Shown one piece after another: positions 51,235-60,531 of a stretch of 64,000 nucleotides of DNA. This stretch comes from Ruminococcus sp. (GTDB lineage: Bacteria; Bacillota; Clostridia; Oscillospirales; Ruminococcaceae): assembly GCA_020861185.1 (NCBI GenBank), contig JAJBSV010000008.1, positions 277,016 to 341,015 on the forward strand. Direction: 5' to 3'. The notes below the pieces were generated by a model. The model was not told where the DNA came from. It did no database searches and saw only the letters and a program-made list of their open reading frames with translations. The translations under genes and the position numbers were made by a program. The number at the start of each line of letters is the position of its first letter. Position 1 is the stretch's first letter.

Positions 51235-51334
51235 ATTTTCACCTCCGATTGAATTATCGGAGATATAATATCACGGTGAAAACAGATTTCAAGAAGAATT
51301 TTGTCGATGTAAAGCCGAAAAAGCTTTACTGTTG

Positions 51335-52633
51335 TCAGACCTTATCGAAGATGAGCTTCGGCTTTTCAACCTGCTCGGGTGAAATGCTCAAAGAGTCTGT
51401 ATAGATGATTGACGAGTGAAGAAGTGTGTCCTGCTTGTTTGAGTAGAGGGTCGCCAAAAGGTCTCCCTTCTTGACTTCGTCGCCGGTTTTCTTCTCGATG
51501 ATTATTCCGGCTTCGAGGTCTATCGGGTCACCCTTTTTCATTCTGCCTGCACCGAGAGCGGATGAAGCTCTGCCAATCTGAGCGGTATTCATCGACTGGA
51601 TTACGCCGTCAGCTTCAGCACGAACCTCGAGGCTAAATTGAGCCTTCGGGAACAAATCCGTATTATCCGCCCAATCGGCATTGCCACCCTGAGCGGAAAT
51701 CCACTCCTTGAACTTTTCGAATGCGGAGCCGCTGTTAAGGGCAGTTTCAGCCATTTTTCGGGCGCTATCGTGAGATATCTCGTGGCACATCGAAAGAAGC
51801 GTTGAAGCGAGCTCCAAACAAAGCTCTCTCAGCTCACCCTTGGTCTCACCCTTGAGAACGGAAATAGCCTCAAGAACCTCAAGGGAGTTTCCGACACATT
51901 TTCCGAGGGGCATGTCCATATTGGTTATGAGTGCGGAGACGTTTCTTCCGCACCTTCTACCAATTTCAACCATCTTCTCTGCCAGAACCTTTGCCGATTC
52001 GGCATCGGACATGAACGCTCCGCTACCGGCTTTTACATCAAGGACTATCGACTTGGCACAGGCAGCAAGCTTCTTTGACATGACGCTTGAAGCGATAAGA
52101 GGAATACTGTCGACGGTTGCGGTTACGTCACGGAGAGCATAGAGCTTCTTGTCAGCAGGAGTCATATTGCCGGTCTGACCGATAACACAAATGCCGATTT
52201 TTCTTGTCTGCTCAAGAAATTCTTCCTCATTCAGCTCGGTTCTGTAGCCCCTGATTGATTCGAGCTTGTCAATGGTTCCGCCGGTGTGCCCGAGTCCCCT
52301 GCCGCTCATCTTTGCGAAAACTCCGCCGCAGGATGCGACCAGAGGCGCAACGATAAGCGAGGTCTTGTCTCCTACTCCGCCGGTTGAATGCTTGTCGCAG
52401 GTCATACTTCCGAATTCGGACAAGTCGAGCTGGTCGCCCGAATCCGCCATAGCAAACGTGAGAGTTGCAGTTTCGCGGTCGGTCATCGAGTTGAAGCAGA
52501 TTGCCATTGCTAGAGCCGACATCTGATAATCCGGAATACTGCCATCGGTAAAGCCGTCAACTGCATATCTGATTTCCTCATCAGTCAGTTCATATCCTCG
52601 ACGCTTTTTGAGGATTATATCGTACATTGTCAT
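51335..52633 (-). CDS. pdp: Pyrimidine-nucleoside phosphorylase
   Basis: Phosphorolyses uridine, thymidine and deoxyuridine to base and (deoxy)ribose 1-phosphate. The 432-aa protein has the family motifs DKHSTGGVGDKTSL, KMSGRGLGHTGGTIDKLES and the GSGAFM stretch, and the typical C-terminal domain. The length and the KHSTGGVGDK form fit the Firmicutes Pdp type; thymidine phosphorylase (deoA) is the near alternative. Last gene of the nucleoside-salvage operon, 11 bp after cdd. Confidence 0.94.
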   Translation of the reverse strand: MTMYDIILKKRRGYELTDEEIRYAVDGFTDGSIPDYQMSALAMAICFNSMTDRETATLTFAMADSGDQLDLSEFGSMTCDKHSTGGVGDKTSLIVAPLVASCGGVFAKMSGRGLGHTGGTIDKLESIRGYRTELNEEEFLEQTRKIGICVIGQTGNMTPADKKLYALRDVTATVDSIPLIASSVMSKKLAACAKSIVLDVKAGSGAFMSDAESAKVLAEKMVEIGRRCGRNVSALITNMDMPLGKCVGNSLEVLEAISVLKGETKGELRELCLELASTLLSMCHEISHDSARKMAETALNSGSAFEKFKEWISAQGGNADWADNTDLFPKAQFSLEVRAEADGVIQSMNTAQIGRASSALGAGRMKKGDPIDLEAGIIIEKKTGDEVKKGDLLATLYSNKQDTLLHSSIIYTDSLSISPEQVEKPKLIFDKV

Positions 52634-52644
52634 AGTGATTGCTC

Positions 52645-53058
52645 CTATCTTTCAAGTCTGTCAGGCTTGAAGCCGTATGGGAGAAGCTCCGCAAGCGTGA
52701 CAGTTGTGATATCGGATTTTGTGACCATGTGGATTCTGAAATCGTCATCGCAAAATTCTCTCATTACCTGTCTGCAAACGCCGCAGGGCGAGAAAATCTC
52801 GTCGTCAATCACTCCGCCCTTACCGCCGCAGACGGCGATATCGGTGAATTCACACTTGCCGTCGAATACGGCTTTGAAAAATGCCGTTCTTTCAGCGCAA
52901 TTCGATACGCCGTAGCTTGCGTTTTCAATGTTGGCTCCTGTATAGACAGTTCCGTCGGCACAGAGAAGTGCGGCTCCGACCTTATACCCGGAATAGGGCG
53001 AATATGCGCTTGCCATCGCTTCCGCTGCCATCTTTGAAAGCTCTTCTCTTGTGATCAT
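52645..53058 (-). CDS. cdd: Cytidine deaminase
   Basis: Zinc enzyme that deaminates cytidine and deoxycytidine to the uridine forms used by pdp. The 137-aa protein is the small homotetrameric type: substrate site AYSPYSGYKVGAAL, TGANIENASYG, the zinc/catalytic CAERTA (Cys, Glu) and PCGVCRQVMREF (two Cys). It lies 2 bp after deoB. Confidence 0.96.
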   Translation of the reverse strand: MITREELSKMAAEAMASAYSPYSGYKVGAALLCADGTVYTGANIENASYGVSNCAERTAFFKAVFDGKCEFTDIAVCGGKGGVIDDEIFSPCGVCRQVMREFCDDDFRIHMVTKSDITTVTLAELLPYGFKPDRLER

Positions 53059-53060
53059 AC

Positions 53061-54230
53061 TCAGCCCTCTTTCAGAATTTCACCAAGGAAGCTTTCGGCG
53101 AAGAAGTGACCTTCAACATTGAAGTAGTCGCAAACAGTCGAAGCAATGCCGGTGAATGACTGCAGGGTTCCCATATTGACAGGGTTTACTTTCTCGCCGT
53201 AAACAATCAACGGCACATACTCACGGGAGTGGTCGGTGCTCACGTCTCCCGGGTCACAGCCATGATCGGCGGTTATCATGAGAATATCATCAGGCTTCAT
53301 ATCAGCAACAAATCCACCGAGCCACGAGTCGAATTCATTCAAAGCTGTTGCGTAGCCAACGGCGTTGTTTCTATGACCATAGACCATGTCGAAGTCGACC
53401 AGGTTTGTGAACGCCAAGCCTTCGAAGTCCATCTTCTGAGCCACTATTGTATCCCGCATGCAATCGGGATTTCCGTGCGACAGGAGCGACTTTGTTATTC
53501 CTCTTGCGGCGAAAATATCGGTTATCTTGCCGACTGCGATAACGTCCTTTCCGGAAGCCTTAAGAGCATCGAGCATCGTTTCAGATGTCGGCTCCAAAGA
53601 GAAGTCTTTTCTGTCGGCGGTACGGGTGAAATTGCCCGGCTTTCCTGTAAAGGGTCTTGCAATTACACGTCCGACCGCATTGTCGCCGGTGAGAATTTCC
53701 CGGGCAATTCTGCAGTCCTGATAAAGTTCTTCAAGCGGCACCACATCGGTATGAGCCGCAATCTGGAAGACGCTGTCGGCGGAGGTATAGACAATGAGTT
53801 TTCCTGTCTTCATATGCTCTTCGCCGTAATCACGGATTACATCGGTGCCGGAATACGGAAGATTGCAAAGGACTCCCCTGCCGGTCTTCTCGGAAAACTC
53901 GTTCAGTATTTCCTCGGAAAAGCCGTTCGGGAATGTCGGCATCGGCTTGTTCGAAACGATGCCCGCCATCTCCCAGTGACCGGTCGTGGTGTCCTTGCCC
54001 ATTGACTTTTCACGGAGTCTTGCGACTGCGGCAGTTGGGTTAGCAGTCTCGCCTAAGAACGATAGTCCCTCGATATTTCCGATTCCCATCTTCTGCATAT
54101 TAGGGATGTTTAAGATTCCCGTGTTATAACAGCTTCTCAGGGTATTGGTTCCCTCATCGCCAAAAAGATTGGCATCCGGGAGAGCACCGCAACCCGCGCT
54201 GTCCAAAACTATCAAAAATACTCTTTTCAT
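53061..54230 (-). CDS. deoB: Phosphopentomutase
   Basis: Moves the phosphate of (deoxy)ribose 1-phosphate to C5, linking nucleoside phosphorolysis to DeoC. The 389-aa metalloenzyme of the alkaline-phosphatase superfamily has LIVLDSAGCGALPDA, the active Thr in GKDTTTGHWEM, DFDMVYGHRNN and the metal site TADHGCDPGDVSTDHSRE. It lies 12 bp after deoD. Confidence 0.96.
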   Translation of the reverse strand: MKRVFLIVLDSAGCGALPDANLFGDEGTNTLRSCYNTGILNIPNMQKMGIGNIEGLSFLGETANPTAAVARLREKSMGKDTTTGHWEMAGIVSNKPMPTFPNGFSEEILNEFSEKTGRGVLCNLPYSGTDVIRDYGEEHMKTGKLIVYTSADSVFQIAAHTDVVPLEELYQDCRIAREILTGDNAVGRVIARPFTGKPGNFTRTADRKDFSLEPTSETMLDALKASGKDVIAVGKITDIFAARGITKSLLSHGNPDCMRDTIVAQKMDFEGLAFTNLVDFDMVYGHRNNAVGYATALNEFDSWLGGFVADMKPDDILMITADHGCDPGDVSTDHSREYVPLIVYGEKVNPVNMGTLQSFTGIASTVCDYFNVEGHFFAESFLGEILKEG

Positions 54231-54242
54231 TTGTTTATCCTC

Positions 54243-54968
54243 TTAGAGACGAATTGCCGTGTTGAGCGCGATTTCCATCATCTGAGTGAAGGAGTTCTGC
54301 CTCTCCTCAGCTGTAGTAACTTCACCGGTAACGAGGCTGTCAGAGATTGTACACATTGCGAGAGCTTTCTTCTTTGCCCTTGCGGCATTCATATAAAGAG
54401 CCGCCGCTTCCATCTCGATAGCCATGACGCCCATCTTCTGCCAGCCGGGATTTGCGGTTGTATTGTCGCCATAGAAGACATCGGAAGAAAGAAGATTGCC
54501 GACATGATATGTGGCGCCGAGCTTCTGTGCTTCCTCAACGGCAACGCTAAGCAGTCCGAAATCGCAGATAGGAGCGAATGTGCCCTGAAGCTTGAAGGTT
54601 TCGGCATATCTCGAATCGGTGCAGGCACCCTGTCCGAAAACTATATCACGGACGTGGATATTTTCATGAAGAGTTCCGGCGGAGCCAATGCGGATGATAT
54701 TTTCAACTCCAAAGAAATTGAAAAGCTCGTAGGAATAGATGCCGATTGAAGGCATGCCCATGCCGCTCGCCATAACAGAGACCGGCTCACCCTTGTAGAG
54801 ACCGGTGTAGCCCTGAACGCCTCTTACGTTATTTACGAGCTTCAGATCGCTGAGATAATCATGTGCTATCTTCGAAGATCTGAGAGGGTCGCCGGGCATA
54901 AGTACGGTTTTTGCGAAATATCCGCCTTCCTCAAGCTGGATATGCGGTGTGGATTTAACATCACTCAT
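54243..54968 (-). CDS. deoD: Purine-nucleoside phosphorylase, DeoD type
   Basis: Hexameric phosphorylase for purine (deoxy)nucleosides. The 241-aa protein shows VLMPGDPLRSSKIA, the phosphate-site region VNNVRGVQGYTGLYKG, MGMPSIGIYSYELF, RIGSAGTL, and the ribose-site EMEAAALYM near the C-terminus, with the catalytic Asp in TISDSLVTGE. The start codon touches the deoC stop (1-bp overlap). Confidence 0.96.
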   Translation of the reverse strand: MSDVKSTPHIQLEEGGYFAKTVLMPGDPLRSSKIAHDYLSDLKLVNNVRGVQGYTGLYKGEPVSVMASGMGMPSIGIYSYELFNFFGVENIIRIGSAGTLHENIHVRDIVFGQGACTDSRYAETFKLQGTFAPICDFGLLSVAVEEAQKLGATYHVGNLLSSDVFYGDNTTANPGWQKMGVMAIEMEAAALYMNAARAKKKALAMCTISDSLVTGEVTTAEERQNSFTQMMEIALNTAIRL

Positions 54969-55627
54969 TATAGTAGCTCCTTTTCTTTGACTATTTTTAC
55001 TATTCTTGATGTTCCGAGGCGATTGGCGCCAAGTCTTATGAACTCCTCGGCATCTTCTATCGACTTGATTCCGCCTGCCGCCTTGATTTTAAGACCGCCG
55101 GTTACATGAGCCTTGAAAAGTGCGACATCTTCCTTTGTGGCACCTGCTGTTGAGAAGCCGGTCGAGGTCTTGATGAAGTCGGCACCGGAATTTGAGACGA
55201 TTTCACACATTTTGATTTTCTCTTCGTCGGTAAGAAGACAGGTTTCGATAATAACTTTCAGTACCTTATCGCCACAAGCTTTTTTAAGCTCAGAAATTTC
55301 CGACTGAATCTCAGTGTATTTCTTATCCTTGAGCCAACCGATGTTTATTACCATGTCAATCTCATCTGCGCCGTTCCTGAGGGCATCCTCGGTCTCGAAA
55401 AGCTTCGTCACAGTGGTAGAGTAACCGTTGGGGAAACCGATAACCGTGCAGATCGGGAGTTTATCTCCGACATAATCCTTTGCTTGCTTGACATATGAGC
55501 AAGGAATGCAGACGGAAGCGGTGTGGTACTTCATTCCGTCATCACAGATAGACTTGATTTCCTCCCATGTAGCCCCCTGCGACAAAAGTGTGTGATCGCA
55601 CATTGAAAGTATTGTTTTAATATCCAT
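54968..55627 (-). CDS. deoC: Deoxyribose-phosphate aldolase
   Basis: Class I aldolase that cuts 2-deoxyribose 5-phosphate to acetaldehyde and glyceraldehyde 3-phosphate, the exit of deoxynucleoside breakdown to glycolysis. The 219-aa barrel shows [45 protein letters not shown] and the Schiff-base Lys in [15 protein letters not shown]. The start at 55627 has AGGAGA 7 nt upstream; the frame from 55666 adds 13 poor residues. First gene of deoC-deoD-deoB-cdd-pdp. Confidence 0.96.
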   Translation of the reverse strand: MDIKTILSMCDHTLLSQGATWEEIKSICDDGMKYHTASVCIPCSYVKQAKDYVGDKLPICTVIGFPNGYSTTVTKLFETEDALRNGADEIDMVINIGWLKDKKYTEIQSEISELKKACGDKVLKVIIETCLLTDEEKIKMCEIVSNSGADFIKTSTGFSTAGATKEDVALFKAHVTGGLKIKAAGGIKSIEDAEEFIRLGANRLGTSRIVKIVKEKELL

Positions 55628-55687
55628 AACTTTGTCTCCTATCTTATGTTTTATAAATAAGCTCACAGCTAAAGCTACTAGCTCATG

Positions 55688-57313
55688 CTATTGCTTTTTT
55701 ACCGTTTCAAAAATCGCCGCACCGGAAAATACATCATACTCAAGTCCCGAAACATCATCCGCAGTAAAGACAAACTTCTCGGCATACCATAGCGGCAGGC
55801 ACTGATACGAAGAGATAATATCCTTCTCTGCTTCTGATATGGCATATATTGCAGATGACAAGGTGGAATACTTGCCAGCTGATTCTACCGCTTCGGCACA
55901 GCTCTCGCTTAAGATTCCGTAGGCTCCGTCAGAAAATGCTTCGATATAATCAAACGCAGAGCCGGAAGAAGATTCTATCTCTACAAGGCAGATTTCGTAG
56001 TCACCGCTCGCAAGACGCGAAGCATAATCCGATTCGTTTACGATATCTATTCCTATGCCGACTCCGAGCGTATCGTTCAGCATTCCGGTAACAAGTGAAA
56101 GATAATCGGTGTACTCAAACGTGTCGGGAACCATTATCTTCAAGCCGTAGAGAGTCAGCTTTTCACTGTCGGTTAGGGTGAAGCTCCACTTGTATTCGGC
56201 AAGCTGTTCGTTATAAATCAGGATATTCTCGAGCGAGCTGTCGGCACTCTTACGATAATTTGAGCTTCCGACATAAGCGTCATACGGAATTATGCCATAG
56301 GCGGCTGTAAGAATGTCGGGGGTTTCGGAGTCAAGTGCTTCCCTGTCGATTGCCATCGAGATTATTTCAGCGACCTCTGTCCTTGAAAGGATTTCATTCT
56401 CGGGGTTTATTACGAGTCCGCAGAAATAAACCGAATAGCTCCGATATGTCGATTCCTCAAGCGCGCTTTCAAAAGTCGATGATATATAAACATCGGTTGT
56501 GCCGCCTGTAAAGTCCGAAAGCCTTACAGTATCGTCGTCCTCAATCAGATAATTTACGCCGTATGGATATACGTCATTGAACTCGCTGTAGTAATCATTA
56601 CGACGAAGACGAACGTAGTTATCGGTGCTGTACTCCTCGTGAAGCCAATATCTGACATAAAACGGACCGTTTGAGGCGACACACTCAGCTTCGAGACCGT
56701 ATTTGCCTTTGCAGGATTCGAAGAATTCCTCATTGCAAGGAGATGTGGGAAGTCTTGTGAGAAGGCTCAGGAATTCGGCATTCTGGTATTCGAGGGTTAT
56801 CACAAGTGTGTAATCGTCCGTGACATGGACGCCGATTTCCGTCAGTTCTGCTTCACCGTTATATGCGGCTTCGGAATTGAGAATCGAGAAATAATCGGAA
56901 GCATATGGCGAGCCGGTTTCAGGACTGAATAGCCTTCTGAAAGCAAATTCGTAGTCATAAGCGGTTACTGAGCCTTCCCAGTCAGCTGTCGTCTTCCATG
57001 CGTATCTTTCATCAAGATAAAACGTGTAGGTCAAGCCGTCTGCAGAAATGGTATAGTCGCTCGCTCCGGCTGTGGAGATAGTGCCGTCCGAATCCTGTTT
57101 CAGGAGTCCAACAAACATGTTCTTCAAAATCGCTATCGAGCTTTCGTCTGTGGCTATCTGTGGGTCGAGGATTTCCGGGTCATCGGAAAGACTGATTTTA
57201 AAGATATAGCCGGTACCGTCATCGCTGAAAAATTCAATAACCCTCTCTAAAGGGGAACAAGCCGTCATGAAAACAAGACAGCTTATCAGCGAAAAGAGTA
57301 GTATTTTTTTCAT
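55688..57313 (-). CDS. Peptide-type solute-binding lipoprotein (family 5)
   Basis: A 541-aa extracellular binding protein of the OppA/SBP-5 family. The N-terminus is a lipoprotein signal (MKKILLFSLISCLVFMTAC, lipid Cys19). Then come the family segment DPEILDPQIATDESS, YTFYLDERYAWKTT and AYDYEFAFRRLFSPETGSPYA. Substrates of the family are oligopeptides, sometimes nickel or sugars. No permease or ATPase genes are near, so it is an orphan. The start at 57313 is chosen for the signal peptide; the longer frame would overlap nrdG. It lies 22 bp after nrdG and 60 bp before deoC. Confidence 0.9.
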   Translation of the reverse strand: MKKILLFSLISCLVFMTACSPLERVIEFFSDDGTGYIFKISLSDDPEILDPQIATDESSIAILKNMFVGLLKQDSDGTISTAGASDYTISADGLTYTFYLDERYAWKTTADWEGSVTAYDYEFAFRRLFSPETGSPYASDYFSILNSEAAYNGEAELTEIGVHVTDDYTLVITLEYQNAEFLSLLTRLPTSPCNEEFFESCKGKYGLEAECVASNGPFYVRYWLHEEYSTDNYVRLRRNDYYSEFNDVYPYGVNYLIEDDDTVRLSDFTGGTTDVYISSTFESALEESTYRSYSVYFCGLVINPENEILSRTEVAEIISMAIDREALDSETPDILTAAYGIIPYDAYVGSSNYRKSADSSLENILIYNEQLAEYKWSFTLTDSEKLTLYGLKIMVPDTFEYTDYLSLVTGMLNDTLGVGIGIDIVNESDYASRLASGDYEICLVEIESSSGSAFDYIEAFSDGAYGILSESCAEAVESAGKYSTLSSAIYAISEAEKDIISSYQCLPLWYAEKFVFTADDVSGLEYDVFSGAAIFETVKKQ

Positions 57314-57335
57314 GACCGAAACGGTGCTATGGGTT

Positions 57336-57863
57336 TTATAAGTCAATGACAACAGCCCATGTATCCTCGGGCAATCCTTCCGTGAATTTTTCAAGCGTTT
57401 TTGGAACGTCAATAATCCGCTGATTGGTGCTTCCTCTGAAACGACATTCATAGCTCTTGAGTGCGAGAACGAATCTTCCGTCGACGAGCCAGTCAATGGT
57501 CTTAAGAAGCTCCATATAGCCGTTTTCCTCGTTGGCATTCTTGAGTAGATACTCAACGGTGTAGCCGGTATAGGATATTATCCCCAAGCCATTCGCTTTC
57601 AGCTTGCATCCAAGCTCTGCCAAGGGCTTTGCCTGACAAAACGGCTCGCCGCCGCTGAACGTGACGCCGTCCAACAGCGGATTCTGAATGATTTTTTCGT
57701 AAAGCGCATCCGTATCGTCGTCATATCCTCCCGAAAAATCGTGAGTCTGCGGATTGTGACAACCCTCACAATGGTGAGGACAGCCCTGAACGAAAACGGC
57801 ATATCTGATTCCGGGACCGTCGACGATCGACTCGCCGACGACACCGGACATTCTGAGTTTCAT
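57336..57863 (-). CDS. nrdG: Anaerobic ribonucleotide reductase activating protein
   Basis: Radical-SAM activase that creates the glycyl radical on NrdD. The 175-aa protein has the cluster motif CPHHCEGCHN (CxxxCxxC), GPGIRYAVFVQGC before it, TFSGGEPFCQ, and DWLVDGRFV near the C-terminus. The start at 57863 has CGGAGG 6 nt upstream. The frame from 58007 is an extension into nrdD and is not real. It lies 16 bp after nrdD, the usual pairing. Confidence 0.96.
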   Translation of the reverse strand: MKLRMSGVVGESIVDGPGIRYAVFVQGCPHHCEGCHNPQTHDFSGGYDDDTDALYEKIIQNPLLDGVTFSGGEPFCQAKPLAELGCKLKANGLGIISYTGYTVEYLLKNANEENGYMELLKTIDWLVDGRFVLALKSYECRFRGSTNQRIIDVPKTLEKFTEGLPEDTWAVVIDL

Positions 57864-57879
57864 AGTGAGCCTCCGATAT

Positions 57880-60204
57880 TTACTCGGTGATTGAATGCTT
57901 GACTCTATCTCTTTCCTCTGCACGCTTGGCGTCGTTGAAGCGGTCGAGCGTTCCGACAAGGTAACCGGTGATTCTGCGGATTCTCTCGAAGCCGTAGCTG
58001 CCCTCATGCTCTTTTCTGCCGCACTTGGGGCAGGTATCGCCGATTATGCCCGTGAAGCCACAGCAAGGGTCTCTGTCGACGGGATGGTTGATAGAGCCAT
58101 AACCGATGCCGGATTCCTTCATGAAGCGGATAATCTTCTCGAACGCATCAAGATTCTGCAAGGGATCTCCATCAAGCTCGACATAGCTGATGTGTCCAGC
58201 ATTTGTGAGTGCGTGGTAAGGAGCTTCGATTCTTATCTTCTCGAATGCACTGATGGGATAATAAACGGGAACATGGAATGAGTTGGTGTAATACTCTCTG
58301 TCGGTTACACCTTCGATAGAGCCGTACTTTTCACGGTCGATTCTTACGAATCTTCCAGAAAGACCTTCGGCGGGTGTCGCAAGAAGCGACCAGTTGAGGT
58401 GGGTCTTCTCGGTTTCGGCGTCGAGTCTTGCTCTCATTCTTGAGATAATCTCATAACCGAGCTTTCTTGCTTCCTCGCTTTCGCCATGGTGCTTGCCGAT
58501 AAGAGCCTTGAGGGTCTCGGCAAGACCTATGAAGCCGATGGAAAGGGTGCCGTGCTTGAGAACTTCGCCGACGGTGTCATCGGCGGAAAGCTTCTCGGAA
58601 TCGAGCCATACGCCCTGACCCATTAAGAACGGGTAGTTCTTGACCTTCTTCTCAGCCTGAATCTTGAATCTTGCCATAAGCTGCTCGATAACAAGCTCCA
58701 TCATGTCATCAAGCTTCTTGTAGAAGACGTCTACATCGCCCTTCGACTCGATTGCAAGTCTCGGCAGGTTGATTGATGTGAACGAAAGGTTGCCTCTTCC
58801 GGTGACTATCTGACGGGTCGGGTCATAGGCATTGCCAATAACTCTTGTGCGGCAACCCATATAAGCGATTTCGGTGTCAGGGTCGCCCTCCTTGTAGTAC
58901 TGAAGGTTGAACGGAGCGTCGATGAACGAGAAGTTCGGGAAGAGACGCTTGGCGGAAACCTTGCACGCAAGCTTGAACATGTCGTAGTTCGGGTCGCCGG
59001 GGTTGTAGTTGATGCCTTCCTTGACCTTGAAGATGTGAATCGGGAAGATAGGAGTTTCACCGTTTCCGAGACCCGCATCCTCGGCAAGGAGGATATTTCT
59101 TATAACCATTCTACCCTCTGTCGAGGTATCTGTTCCATAGTTGATGGAGCTGAACGGAGTCTGAGCACCGGCACGGGAGTTCATGGTGTTGAGGTTATGG
59201 ATAAGAGCTTCCATTGCCTGATAGGTTGCCTTGTCGGTTTCCTTGACGGAGGACTCATAAGCAAATTTCTGAATCTTTGCAATCTCTTCTTCGGAGCAGT
59301 ATTTCTTGAGATACTCAGCCTCAGCCGCACGGTATTCGTCGGTCATGTCAAGAGTCGGAGCCAAGCCCTTGTGTGAAAGCTCATGGAGATATTCCTTAAC
59401 GTAGTCCCCTGCTCCTACTGAATCGACGTTATCGACAAGTTCGAGAGAACGGATGACATTGTCACGATAACGGTGCATGAAGGTCTTCTTAACGCCTTCC
59501 GCCATGTCGTAGTCAAACTTCGGAATCGACTGACCGCCGTGCTGGTCATTCTGATTGGACTGGATGGCGATGCAAGCAAGCGCCGCATAGCTCGAAATCT
59601 CGTTCGGGGTTCTCAGGTGTCCGTGACCGGTCGAGAAGCCGTTCTTGAAGAGCTTGGTGAGATCAATCTGTGTGCAGGTGGTTGTAAGAGTATAGAAGTC
59701 GAGGTCGTGAATGTGGATATCACCCTCGGAATGAGCCTTTGCAAACTTCGGGTCGAGGACATACATCTCGTAGAATTCCTTTGCGCCGCAGGAGCCGTAC
59801 TTAAGCATGGTGCCCATTGCGGTGTCGCCGTCGATGTTGGCGTTCTCACGCTTTGTGTCGCTGTCCTTGGCAGAGCTAAATGTGAGTTCCTCATAGATTT
59901 TCATAATCTTGGTGTTCATCTCACGGACTCTCGTCCTGTTGGCTCTGTAGAGTATATAAGCCTTTGCGGTGGATGCGTGACCCTCTTCGATAAGAGTTCT
60001 TTCAACCTCGTCCTGAATCTCTTCTACCGTGGGAATTTTTTTGCCGCTCGCCTCAACAGCATCGCACACTCTTCCGGCAATGTCGAGAGCCTGATCGTAA
60101 TCGGTGCCGCCGACAGATTCCGCGGCTTTATATATAGCACTCGCTATCTTTTCAACATTGAAGGTGACTATTCTTCCGTCCCTTTTCTGAATTTTGGTAA
60201 TCAT
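57880..60204 (-). CDS. nrdD: Anaerobic ribonucleoside-triphosphate reductase
   Basis: Class III reductase making dNTPs without oxygen. The 774-aa protein has an N-terminal ATP-cone (KRDGRIVTFNVEKIASAIYK, about 1-95) for allosteric control, the ten-stranded barrel with active-site Cys, a C-terminal zinc site (CCGFTGIIG and CPKCG), and the glycyl-radical loop RRITGYLVGTLDRFNDAK near the end. The start at 60204 has ACGGAGG 7 nt upstream. Tandem NrdR-like boxes overlap its promoter at 60308-60371. The organism must live, at least in part, without oxygen. Confidence 0.97.
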   Translation of the reverse strand: MITKIQKRDGRIVTFNVEKIASAIYKAAESVGGTDYDQALDIAGRVCDAVEASGKKIPTVEEIQDEVERTLIEEGHASTAKAYILYRANRTRVREMNTKIMKIYEELTFSSAKDSDTKRENANIDGDTAMGTMLKYGSCGAKEFYEMYVLDPKFAKAHSEGDIHIHDLDFYTLTTTCTQIDLTKLFKNGFSTGHGHLRTPNEISSYAALACIAIQSNQNDQHGGQSIPKFDYDMAEGVKKTFMHRYRDNVIRSLELVDNVDSVGAGDYVKEYLHELSHKGLAPTLDMTDEYRAAEAEYLKKYCSEEEIAKIQKFAYESSVKETDKATYQAMEALIHNLNTMNSRAGAQTPFSSINYGTDTSTEGRMVIRNILLAEDAGLGNGETPIFPIHIFKVKEGINYNPGDPNYDMFKLACKVSAKRLFPNFSFIDAPFNLQYYKEGDPDTEIAYMGCRTRVIGNAYDPTRQIVTGRGNLSFTSINLPRLAIESKGDVDVFYKKLDDMMELVIEQLMARFKIQAEKKVKNYPFLMGQGVWLDSEKLSADDTVGEVLKHGTLSIGFIGLAETLKALIGKHHGESEEARKLGYEIISRMRARLDAETEKTHLNWSLLATPAEGLSGRFVRIDREKYGSIEGVTDREYYTNSFHVPVYYPISAFEKIRIEAPYHALTNAGHISYVELDGDPLQNLDAFEKIIRFMKESGIGYGSINHPVDRDPCCGFTGIIGDTCPKCGRKEHEGSYGFERIRRITGYLVGTLDRFNDAKRAEERDRVKHSITE

Positions 60205-60307
60205 TTTTCTTCCTCCGTCTGGGTAATATTTCTGCAATTCATCTCAAAATCGGGTTTAAGGAGTTATATTTTAAACCGGAAGATGTTGTTGTTGCGAGAG
60301 CTTGCGA

Positions 60308-60354
60308 ACACAACATATTGGGCTTGAAGTTCCAGTAAGTCAAGTATATTGTAT
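60308..60354 (-). promoter_or_regulatory. Tandem NrdR-like boxes upstream of nrdD
   Basis: Two 16-bp sites, 60308-60323 and 60339-60354, exactly 31 bp apart from start to start. The first matches the NrdR consensus (ACAC-W-ATAT-N-T-W-GTGT) closely on the minus strand, the second at about 10 of 16 positions. The second box covers the -10 element. The spacing of three helical turns is what NrdR uses. Confidence 0.72.
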
Positions 60355-60371
60355 CTTGACGCAGTTGTCAA
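60343..60371 (-). promoter_or_regulatory. Sigma-A promoter of nrdD
   Basis: TTGACA and TATACT with a 17-bp spacer. The -10 box lies within the second NrdR-like site, so repressor binding would block RNA polymerase. Confidence 0.8.
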
Positions 60372-60434
60372 TCCAAATTTGCGAGAATTTTTTTGTTGGA
60401 TTTTGTATATTATGTCAAGCAAGGCGTCAGGCTT

Positions 60435-60468
60435 AACAAATGCGTCGGACGATAAATATCCGACGCAT
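60435..60468 (-). terminator. Terminator of the SGNH-DUF4358 operon
   Basis: Ten-base-pair stem ATGCGTCGGA/TCCGACGCAT with a 9-nt loop and a TTGTT tail on the minus strand, about 65 bp after the DUF4358 gene. Confidence 0.75.
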
Positions 60469-60531
60469 ATCTGTGAAGTCAAGCGCTGATTTCTGAAGGT
60501 TCAAAAATAGCCACAGTAAAGTCTTATTCCT

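Noticed and set aside
59473..60327. A 284-codon plus-strand frame across the 5' half of nrdD
   Set aside because: Antisense to nrdD and its promoter; no RBS, and the translation matches no family.
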